Shown: positions 11,390-20,800 of the stretch, in pieces | Numbering within the stretch: the stretch's first letter is position 1 | How the letters are laid out: each line of letters starts with the position of its first letter | Origin: Symsagittifera roscoffensis | Taxonomy: Eukaryota; Xenacoelomorpha; Acoela; Convolutidae | Length of the DNA: 64,000 nt | Direction of reading: 5' to 3' | Assembly: GCF_963678635.1 (NCBI RefSeq) | Contig: NC_087069.1 | Location: 3,980,166 to 4,044,165, forward strand | Translations under genes and position numbers: made by a program | The notes under the pieces: model-generated | What the model saw: only the letters and a program-made list of their open reading frames with translations | Told to the model about the DNA's origin: nothing | Database searches by the model: none

Positions 11390-14300
11390 TTAGAGTTCGA
11401 ATCCCCGTAAGTGGTAATGCGGCTGAAATTTTGACAATGCCCCGACTTATTTTTCGACCATAATGGCTAGCGTGGTAGGTTTGGAGTCGTAGATAAGTGT
11501 TCGACTCCCCGTAAGTGGTAATGCGGCTGGAGTTTTTGACAATAACTTGACCCATTTTTCGACCATAATGGCTAGCATGGTAGGTTTGGAGGTCGTAGAT
11601 AAGAGCTCGACTCCTATAAGTGGTAATGCGGCTGAATTGTTTGACGATGCCCCGACTTATTTTTCAACCATAATGGCTAGCGTGGTACGTTTGGAGGTTG
11701 TAGATACTAGTTCTACTCCCCGTAAGGGGTATTGCGGCTGGAATTTTTGACGATGCCCCGACTTATTTTTCGACCATAATAGCTAGCGTGGTACGTTTGG
11801 AGGTCGTAGATACTAGTTCGAATCCCCGTAAGTGGTAATGCGGCTGGAGTTTTTGACGATGACCCGACTTATTTTTCGACCATATTGGCTAGCGTGGTAG
11901 GTTTGGAAATCCTAGACAAGAGTTCGACTCATATAAGTGGTAATTCGGCTGAATTTTTTAAAATACCCCAACTCATTTTTCGACCATAATGGATATCGTA
12001 GTAGGTTTGGAGGTCGTAAATTAGAGTTTGACTCACCGTAACTGGTAATGCGGTTGAAGTTTTTGACCTTGCCCCGACTTATTTTTCGACCATAATGGCT
12101 AGCGTGGTGGCTTTGGAGGTCGTAGATAGAAGCTCGACTCCTGTAAGTCATAATTCAGCTGAATCTTTTGACAACGCCCCGACTCATTTTTCGACCATAA
12201 TGGTTTGCGTGGTAGGTTTGCAGGTCGTAGATAAGAGTTCAACTCCCCGTAAGTGATAATGCGGCTGAATTTTTTGACAATGCCCCGACTTATTTTTCGA
12301 CCATAATGGCTAGCGTGGTAGGTTTGGAGGTCGTAGATAAGAGTTCGACTCCTATAAGTGGTAATTCGGCTGAGTTTTTTGACAGTTCCCCGACTCATTT
12401 TTCGACCATAATGGATAAAGTGGTAGGTTTGGAGATCGTAGATAAGAGTTTGACTTCCCGTTCCATAAGTGGTAATGCGGCTGAAATGTTTGACAAAGCC
12501 CCGACTTATTTTTGACCATAATGGCTAGCGTGGTAGGTTTGGAGGTCGTAGAAAAGAGTTCGACTCCTGAAAGTGGTATTTCGGCTGAATTTTTTGACAA
12601 TGCCCCGACTCATTTTTCGACCGTAATGGCTATCGTGGTAGGTTTGGAGGTCGTAGATAAGAGTTTGACTTCCCGTATCATAAGTGGTAATGCGGCTGCT
12701 GAAGTTTTTGACAATGCCCCGACTTTTTTTTAAACCATAATGGATAGCGTGGTAGGCTTGGAGGTCGTAGATAGAAGTTCGACTCCTAAAAGTCATAACT
12801 CGGCTGAATCTTTTAACAACGCCCCGACTCATTTTTTGACCATAATGGCTAACGTGGTAGGTTTGGAGGTCGTAGATAAGAGTTCGACTCCCCGTAAGTG
12901 GTTACGCGGCTGACTTTTTTTACAGTAACTCGACTTATTTTTCAACCATAATGGCTAGCGTGGTAGATTTGGAGGTCGTAGATAAGAGTTCGACTCCTAT
13001 AAGTGGTAATTCGGCTAAATATTTTGACAAGGCTCCGACTCAACTTTCGACCATAATGGCTATCTTAGTAGGTTTGGACGTCGTAGATAAGAGTTCGACT
13101 CCTTTAAGTGGTAATTCGGCTGAATTTTTTGACAATGCCCAGACTTATTTTTCGACCATAATGGCTAGCGTGGTGGCTTTGGAGGTCGTAGATAGAAGCT
13201 CGACTCCTGTAAGTCATAATTCTGCTGAATCTTTTGACAACGCCCCGACTCATTTTTCGACCATAATGGCTATCGTGGTAGATTTGGAGGTTGTAGATAA
13301 GAATTCGACTCCCCGTACCATAAGTGGTAATGCGGCTGATTTTTTTGACAATGCCCGACTTATTTTTCGACCATAATGGCTAGCGTGGTAGCTTTGGAGG
13401 TCGCAGAAAAGAGTTTGACTCCCAGTACCAAAAGTAGTAATGCGGCTGCTGAATTTTTTGACAATGCCCCGACTTAATTTTCGACCATATTGGCTAGCGT
13501 GGTAGGTTTAGAGGTCGTAGATAAGAGTTCGACTCCCCGTAAATGGGTAACGCGGCTGAGTTTTTTGACAATGCCTCGACTTATTTTTCGACCATAATGT
13601 CTAGCATGGTAGGTTTGTAGGTCGTAGGTAAGAGTTCGATTCCTTTAAGTGGTATTTCGGCTGAATTTTTTGACAATGCCCCGACTCATTTTTCGACCAT
13701 AATGGCTATCGTGGTAGATTTGGAGGTTGTAGATTAAAGTTCGACTCCCCGTACCATAAGTGGTAAAGCGGCTGAATTTTTTGACAATGCCCCGACTTTT
13801 TTTTGGTCATAATGGCTAGCGTGGTAGCTTTGGAGGTCGTAGATAAGAGTTCGACTTCCCGTATCAAAAGTGGTAATGCGGCTGCTGAATTTTTTGACAA
13901 CGCCCTGACTTCTTTTTCGACCATAATGGCTAGCGTGGTAGGTTAGGAGCTCGCAGATAAGAACTCGACTCCTATAAGTGGTAATTCGGCTGAATTTTTT
14001 GACAAGGCTCCGACTCAATTTTCGACCATAATGGCTATCGTGGTAGGTTTGGGGGGCGTAGACAAGAGTTCGACTTCCCGTACCATAAGTGGTAATGCGG
14101 CTGAATTTTTTTAACAACGCCCCGACTCATTTTTCGAACATAAGGGCTAGCGTAGTAGGTTTGGAGGTCGTAGATAAGAGTTCGACTCCCCGTAAGTGGT
14201 AATGCGTCTGAACTTTTTGATAATGCCCCGACTTCTTTTTCGACCATAATGGCTAGCGTGGTAGGTTTGGAGCTCATAGAAAAGAGTTCGACTCCCCGTA

Positions 14301-14721
14301 AGTGGTTGCGCGGCTGAATTTTTTGACAATAACTCGACCCATTTTTCGACCATAATGGCTAGCATGGTAGGTTTGGAGGTCGTAGATAAGAGCTCGGCTC
14401 CTATAAGTGGTAATTCGGCTGAATTTTTTGATAAGGCTTTTACTCAATTTTCGACCATAATGGCTATCGTGGTAGGTTTGGAGGTCGTAGAGAAGAGTTC
14501 GACGCCAATAAGTGGTAATTCGGCTGAATTTTTTGACAATGCCCCGACTCATTTTTCAACCATAATGGATATCTTGGTAGTTTGGAGGTCGTAGATTAGA
14601 GTTTGACTCCCCGTAAGTGGTAATGCGACTGAAATTTTTGACATTGTCCCGACTTATTTTTCGACCATAATGGCTAGCGTGGTAGCTTTGGAGGTCGTAG
14701 ATAGAATATACGCTCGAAAAT

Positions 14722-14785
14722 TTACGACCTTCAAACCTACCACGATAGCCTTTTCTGGCTATCGTGGTAGGTTTGAAAATCGTAA
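14722..14785. repeat. Palindrome 3 (64 bp, 31-bp arms)
   Basis: Left arm TTACGACCTTC and right arm GAAAATCGTAA face each other around AGCCTTTTCTGGCT. Three arm mismatches: two in the outer GG-to-AA change and one at the loop edge. Confidence 0.9.
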
Positions 14786-15225
14786 TTAGAGTTCGAATCC
14801 CCATAAGTGGTAATGCGGCTGAAATTTTGACAATGTCCCGACTTATTTTTCGACCATAATGGCTAGCGTGGTATGTTTGGAGGTCGTAGATAATAGTTCG
14901 ACTCCCCGTAAGTGGTTGCGCGGCTGAATTTTTTGACAATAACTCGACCCATTTTTCGACCATAATGGCTAGCGTGGTAGGTTTGGAGGTCGTAGATAAT
15001 AGTTCGACTCCCCGTAAGTGGTAATGCGGCTGAATTTTGATGATGCCCCGACTTATTTGTCGACCATAATGGATATCTTGGTAGTTTGGAGGTCGTAGAT
15101 TAGAGTTTGACTCCCCGTAAGTGGTAATGCGACTGAAGTTTTTGACATTGTCCCGACTTATTTTTCGACCATAATGGCTAGCGTGGTAGCTTTGGAGGTC
15201 ATAGATAGAATTTACGCTCGAAAAT

Positions 15226-15289
15226 TTACGACCTTCAAACATACCACGATAGCCATTTCTGGCTATCGTGGTAGGTTTGAAAATCGTAA
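15226..15289. repeat. Palindrome 4 (64 bp, 31-bp arms)
   Basis: Centre AGCCATTTCTGGCT, right arm ending GAAAATCGTAA as in palindrome 3, and left arm with CATACC for CCTACC; four arm mismatches. It lies 504 bp after palindrome 3, which is four monomers plus the 85-bp insert. Confidence 0.9.
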
Positions 15290-15520
15290 TTAGAGTTCGA
15301 ATCCCCATAAGTGGTAATGCGGCTGAAATTTTGACAATGTCCCGACTTATTTTTCGACCATAATGGCTAGCGTGGTATGTTTGGAGGTCGTAGATAATAG
15401 TTCGACTCCCCGTAAGTGGTAATGCGACTGAAGTTTTTGACATTGTCCCGACTTATTTTTCGACCATAATGGCTAGCGTGGTAGCATTGGAGGTCGTAGA
15501 TAGAATTTACGCTCGAAAAT

Positions 15521-15584
15521 TTACGACCTTCAAACCTACCACGATAGCCATTTCTGGCTATCGTGGTAGGTTTGAAAATCGTAA
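15521..15584. repeat. Palindrome 5 (64 bp, 31-bp arms)
   Basis: Centre AGCCATTTCTGGCT, three arm mismatches. It lies 295 bp after palindrome 4, which is two monomers plus the 85-bp insert. Confidence 0.9.
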
Positions 15585-16235
15585 TTAGAGTTCGAATCCC
15601 CATAAATGGTAATGCGGCTGAAATTTTGACAATGTCCCGACTTATTTTTCGACCATAATGGCTAGCGTGGTAGGTTTGTAGGTCATTGATAATAGATCGT
15701 CTCCCTGTAAGTGGTTACGCGGCTGAATTTTTTGACAATAACTTGACCCATTTTTCGACCATAATGGCTAGCATGGTAGGTTTGGAGGTCGTAGATAAGA
15801 GCTCGACTCCTATAAGTGGTAATTCGGCTGAATTTTTTGGCAAGGCTTTTACTCAATTTTCCACCATAATGGCTATCGTGGTAGGTTTGTAGGGCGTAGA
15901 GAAGAGTTCGACGCCAATAAGTGGTAATTCGACTGAATTTTTTGACAATGCCCCGACTCATTTTTCGACTATAATGGATATCTTGGTAGTCTGGAGGTCG
16001 TAGATAAGAGTTCGACTCCTATAGGTGGTAATTCGGCTGAAACTTTTGACAAGGCCCCGACTCATTTTTCGACCATAATGGATATCATGGTAGGTTTGGA
16101 GGTCGTAGATTAGAGTTTGACTCCCCGTAAGTAGTTATGCGACTGAAGTTTTTGACAATGTCCCGACTTATTTTTCGACCCTAATGGCTAGCGTGGTAGA
16201 TTTTGAGGTCGTAGATAGAATTTACGGTCGAAAAT

Positions 16236-16299
16236 TTACGACCTTCAAACCTACCACGATAGCCATTTATGGCTATCGTGTTAGGTTTGAAGGTCGTAA
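16236..16299. repeat. Palindrome 6 (64 bp, one arm mismatch)
   Basis: Arms TTACGACCTTCAAACC and its complement around CCATTTATGG. Only one mismatch in 31 bp (CGTGTTAGG in the right arm), so this is one of the two cleanest copies. The forward TTCGACC(C)TAATGG just before it places the insert at 16,184-16,268. Confidence 0.92.
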
Positions 16300-16532
16300 T
16301 TAGAGTACGAATCCCCGTAGGTGGTAATGCGATTGAAATTTTGACAATGCCCCGACTTATTTTTCGACCATAATGGCTAGCGTGAAAGGAGGTTTGGAGG
16401 TCGTAGAGAAGAGTTCGACTCCTGTAAGTGGTAATTCGGCTGAATTTTTTGACAAGGCCCCGACTCATTTTTCGACCATAATGGCTAGCGTGGTAGATTT
16501 GGAGGTCGTAGATAGAATTTACGGTCGAAAAT

Positions 16533-16596
16533 TTACGACCTTCAAACCTACCACGATAGCCATTTATGGCTATCGTGCCAGGTTTGAAGGTCGTAA
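16533..16596. repeat. Palindrome 7 (64 bp, 31-bp arms)
   Basis: Left arm as palindrome 6; right arm carries CGTGCCAGG for CGTGGTAGG, giving two mismatches. It lies 297 bp after palindrome 6, two monomers plus the 85-bp insert. Confidence 0.91.
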
Positions 16597-17143
16597 TTAG
16601 AGTTCCTATCCCCGTAAGTGGTAATGCGGCTGAAGTTTTGACAATGCCGCGATTTATTTTCGACCATAATGGCTAGCCTGCTAGGTTTGGAGGTGGTAGA
16701 TAATAGTTCGACTCCCCGTAAGTGGTAATGCGGCTGAAACTTTTGACAGTGCCCCGACTTATTTTTCGACCATTATGGCTAGCGTGGTAGATTTGGACGT
16801 CGTAGATAAGAGTTCGATTCCCCGTAAGTGAATACGCGGCTGATTTTTTTGACAATAACTCGACTTATTTTTCAACCATAATGGCTAGCATGGTAGGTCT
16901 GGAGGTCGTAGATAAGAGTTCGACTCCTATAGGTGGTAATTCGGCTGAAACTTTTGACAAGGCCCCGACTCATTTTTCGACCATAATGGATATCATGGTA
17001 GGTTTGGAATTCGTAGATTAGGATTTGACTCCCCGTAACTGGTAATGCGATTGAAGTTTTTGACATTGTCCCGACTTATTTTTCGACCATAATGGCTAGC
17101 GTGGTAGCTTTGGAGGTCGTAGATAGAGTTTACGGTAGAAAAT

Positions 17144-17207
17144 TTACGACCTTCAAACTTACCACGATAGCTATTTATGGCTATCGTGGTAGGTTTGAAG
17201 GTCGTAA
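17144..17207. repeat. Palindrome 8 (64 bp, 31-bp arms)
   Basis: Left arm has CTTACC and AGCTAT where the right arm predicts CCTACC and AGCCAT: two mismatches, both tolerated as G-U pairs in one RNA strand. Upstream sequence is GAGTTTACGGTAGAAAA rather than GAATTTACGGTCGAAAA. Confidence 0.91.
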
Positions 17208-18699
17208 TTAGAGTTCGAATCCCCGTAAGTGGTAATGCGGCTGAAATTTTGACAATGCCGCGACTTATTTTCGACCATAATGGGTAGCGTGCTAGGTTTG
17301 GACGTCGTAGATAAGAGTTCGACTCCCCGTAAGTGGTTACGCGGCTGAATTTTTTGACAATAACTCGACTTATTTTTCGACCATAATGGCTAGCGTGCTA
17401 GGTTTGGACGTCGTAGATAAGAGTTCGACTCCCCGTAAGTGGTTACGCGGCTGAATTTTTTGACACTAACTCGACTTATTTTTCGACCATAATGGCTAGC
17501 ATGGTAGGTTTGGAGGTCGAAGATAAGAGTGCGACTCCTATAGGTGGTATTTCGGCTGAAATTGTTCAGACTCATTTTTCGACCATAATGGATATCGTGG
17601 TAGGTTTGGAGGTCGTAGACTAGAAATTGACCCCTGTAACTGGTAATGCGACTGAAGTTTCGGACATTGCCCCGACTTATTTTTCGACCATAATGGCTAG
17701 CGTGGTAGCTTTGGAGGTCGTAGATAAGAGTTTGAATCCCCGTAAGTGGTAATGACGCTGAATTTTTGACAATTCCCCGACTTATTTTTCGACCATAATG
17801 GCTAGCGTGGTATGTCTGGAGGTCGTAGACAAGAGTTCGACTCCAGTAAGTGCTATTGCGGCTGAACTTTTTGACGATGCCCCGACTTATTTTACGACCA
17901 TAATGGCTAACGTGGTAGGTTTGGAGGTCGTAGATAGAGTTCGACTCCTATAAAAGGTAATTCGGCTGAATTTTTTGACAGTGCCCCGACTAATTTTTTG
18001 ACCAAAATAGATATAGTGGTAGGTTTGGAGGTCGTAGAAAAGAGTTTGACTCCCAGTACCAAAAGTGTTATTGCGGCTGAATTTTTTGACAGTGCTCCGA
18101 CCTATTTTTTGACCATATTGGCTAGCGTGGTATGTTTAGAGGTCGTAGATAAGAGTTCGACTCCCCGTAAGTGGTAACGCGGCTGCTGAAGGTTTTGACA
18201 ATGCCCCGACTTATTTTTCGACCATAATGGCTAGCGTGGTAGGTTTGGAGGTCGTAGATAGAAGTTCCACTCCTATAAGTCATAATTCGGCTGAATCTTT
18301 TAGCAACGACCGACTCATTTTTTGACCATAATGGCTATCGTGGTAGATTTGGACGTCGTAGATAAGAGTTTGACTCCCCGTAAGTGGTTACGCAGCTGTT
18401 TTTTTTGACGATAACTCGACTTATTTTTCGACTATAATGGCTAGCATGGTAGGTTTGGAGGTCGTAGATAAGAGTTCGACTCCTATAGGTGGTAATTCGG
18501 CTGAAATTTTTGACAAGGCCCCGACTCATTTTTCAACCATAATGGATTTCGTGGTAGGTTTGGAATTCGTAGATTAGAATTTGACTCCCCGTAACTGGTA
18601 ATGCGACTGAAGTTTTTGACATGGTCCCGACTTATTTTTCGACCATAATGGCTAGCGTGGTAGCTTTGGAGGTCGTAGATAGAGTTTACGGTAGAAAAT

Positions 18700-18763
18700 T
18701 TACGACCTTCAAACTTACCACGATAGCCATTTATGGCTATCGTGGTAGGTTTGAAGGTCGTAA
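18700..18763. repeat. Palindrome 9 (64 bp, one arm mismatch)
   Basis: Arms meet at CCATTTATGG with a single mismatch (CTTACC for CCTACC). It shares the GAGTTTACGGTAG upstream variant with palindrome 8, consistent with the 1,556-bp duplication. Confidence 0.92.
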
Positions 18764-20383
18764 TTAGAGTTCGAATCCCCGTAAGTGGTAATGCGGCTGA
18801 AAGTTTGACAATGCCGCGACTTATTTTCGACCATAATGGCTAGCGTGCTAGGTTTGGAGGTCGTAGATAATAGTTCGACTCCCCGTAAGTGGTAATGCGG
18901 CTGAAACTTTTGACAGTGCCCCGACTTATTTTTCGATCATAATGGCTAGCGTGGTAGATTTAGACGTCGTAGATAAGAGTTCGACTCCCCGTAAATGGTT
19001 ACGCGGCTGAATTTTTTGACAATAACTCGACTTATTTTTCGACCATAATGGCTAGCATGGTAAGTTTGGAGGTCGTAGATAAGAGTTCGACTCTTATAGG
19101 TGGTATTTCGGCTGAAATTTTTGACAAGGCCCAGACTCATTTTTCGACCATAATGGATATCGTGGTAGGTTTGGAGGTCGTAGACTAGCAATTGACTCCC
19201 CGTAACTGGTGAGGCGGCTGAAATTTGTGACATTGCCCCGACTTATTTTTCGACCATAATGGCTAGCGTGGTAGCTTTGGAGGTCTTAGATAAGAGTTTG
19301 AATCCCCGTAAGTGGTAATGACGTTGAATTTTTGACATTGCCCCGACTTATTTTTCGACCATAATGGCTAGCGTGGTATGTCTGGGGGTCGTAGACAAGA
19401 GTTCGACTCCTGTAAGTGCTATTGCGGCTGAACTTTTTGACGATACCCCGACTTATTTTACGACCATAATGGCTAACGTGGTAGGTTTGGAGGTCGTAGA
19501 TAGAGTTCGACTCCTATAAAATGTAATTCGGCTGAATTTTTTGACAGTGCCCTGAGTCATTTTTGACCAAAATAGATACAGTGGTAGGTTTGGAGGTCGT
19601 AGAATAGAGTTTGACTCCCAGTACCAAAAGTGTAAATGCGGCTGAATTTTTTTGACCATATTGGCTAGCGTGGTAGGTTTAGAGGTCGTAGATAAGAGTT
19701 CGACTCCCCGTAAGTGGTAACGCGGCCGAGTTTTTTGACAATGCACCGACTCATTTTTCGACCATAATGGCTATCGTGGTAGGTTTGGAGGTCGTAGATA
19801 AGAGTTCGACCCCCCGTAAGTGGTAATGCGGCTGCTGAAGGTTTTGACAATGCCACGACTCATTTTTCGACCATAATGGTAGGTTTGGAGGTCGTAGATA
19901 GAAGTTCCACTCCTATAAGTCATAATTCGGCTGAATCTTTTAACAACGCCCCGACTCATTTTTCGACCATAATGGCTAGCGTGGTAGGTTTGGAGGTCGT
20001 AGACAAGAGTTCGACTCCTGTAAGTGGTAATGCGGCTGATTTTTTGACAATGCCCTCACTCATTTTTCGACCATAATGGATATCGTGGTAGGTTTGGAGT
20101 CGTAGATTAGAGTTTGACTTCCCGTAAGTGGTAATGCGGCTGAGTTTTTTGACATGCACCGACTTATTTTTCGACCATAATGGCTAGCGTGGTAGATTTG
20201 AAGGTCATAGATAAAAGTTCGACTCCTATAAATGGCTGATTTTTTTGACAATACTTCGACTTATTTTTCGACGATAATGGGTAGCATGGTAGGTTTGGAG
20301 GTCGTAGATAAGAGTTTGACTCCCCGTAAAAGGTAACGCGGCTGATTTTTTTGACATTGCCCCGACCTATTTTTCGACCATAA

Positions 20384-20458
20384 TGGCTATCGTGGTAGGT
20401 TTGGAGGTCGTAGATAAGGGTTCGAGTCCCCATAATTGGTAATGCGGCTGAAGTTTTT
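20384..20458 (+). promoter_or_regulatory. Possible Pol III type-2 promoter layout, best copy
   Basis: This monomer holds an exact match to the tRNA B-box consensus GGTTCGANTCC at 20,419-20,429 (GGTTCGAGTCC). It lies 35 bp after TGGCTATCGTGG at 20,384, which partly resembles the A box TRGCNNARYNGG. A T5 run at 20,454-20,458 could act as a Pol III terminator. Most monomers have the same layout with AGTTCGACTCC, one base off the consensus. The A-box match is weak, and I cannot fold a convincing tRNA cloverleaf because the T stem is poor. It may be coincidence or a relic of a tRNA-derived ancestor. Confidence 0.35.
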
Positions 20459-20800
20459 GACTTTGCCCCGACTTATTTTTCGACCAAAATGGCTAGCATG
20501 GTAGCTTTGGACGTCGTAGATAAGAGTTCGACTCCCCGTATTAGGTTACGCGGCTGAATTTTTTGACGATACCTCGACTTACTTTTCGACCATAATGGCT
20601 AGCATGGCGCGTTTGGAAGTCGTAGATAACAGTTCGACTCCTATAATTGGTAATTCGGCTAACTACTTTGACAAGGCCCCGACTCAATTTTCGACCATAT
20701 TGGCTAGCGTGGTAGGCTTGGAAGTCATAGATAATAGTTCGACTCCCCGTAAGTGGTAACGATGCTGATATTTTTGACATTGCCCGACTTATTTCTCGAC

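Larger units (their letters stand above)
14281..15970 (+). repeat. 1,409-bp duplication spanning palindromes 3 to 5
   Basis: Sequence at about 14,281-14,560 (marker AATAACTCGACCC, then AAGGCTTTTACTCAATTTTC and TCGACGCCAATAAG) recurs at about 15,690-15,970, a shift of 1,409 bp. This is not a multiple of 106 because palindrome inserts lie in between. Within the interval, the palindrome-bearing segment itself is repeated three times. Confidence 0.84.
16780..19980 (+). repeat. 1,556-1,565-bp duplication, two copies
   Basis: Copy 1 is about 16,780-18,335 and copy 2 about 18,336-19,980. Palindromes 8 and 9 are 1,556 bp apart; the later marker GTAGACTAG(A/C)AATTGAC is near 17,617 and 19,182, about 1,565 bp apart. 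Both copies end in monomers with TAAGTCATAATTCGG. The size is fourteen monomers plus one 85-bp insert. The copies carry scattered differences, so this duplication is older than those at 36-43 kb. Confidence 0.83.
10076..20800 (+). repeat. Satellite block B (with inverted inserts)
   Basis: Monomers here are mostly CTCCCCGTAAGTGG or CTCCTATAAGTGG types, with GCTAGC, GATATC and GCTATC at the site near monomer position 15. The block is distinguished by nine inverted inserts, listed individually, each adding about 85 bp and breaking the 106-bp phase. It also holds monomers with a GCT triplet duplicated (TGCGGCTGCTGAA) near 12,690, 13,440, 13,880, 18,180 and 19,830. No gene is supported. A 295-codon open frame at 14,556-15,443 on the minus strand crosses two palindromes and is only satellite. 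Confidence 0.85.

Noticed and set aside
14556-15443. 295-codon minus-strand open reading frame, the longest in the window
   Set aside because: It is satellite from end to end, crosses two palindrome inserts, and cycles through all three frames of the monomer. The consensus has only one stop (TAA within the AAATAAG stretch) per three monomers on this strand, so such frames arise by chance.
10584-18763. Palindromes as MITEs or rho-independent terminators
   Set aside because: Both arms are satellite sequence, there are no target-site duplications, and there is no bacterial context. An inversion inside the array that was later copied explains them better.
20384-20458. A genuine tRNA gene
   Set aside because: The T loop TTCGAGT is right, but the T stem does not pair well, no anticodon or acceptor stem can be assigned, and the same sequence repeats hundreds of times.
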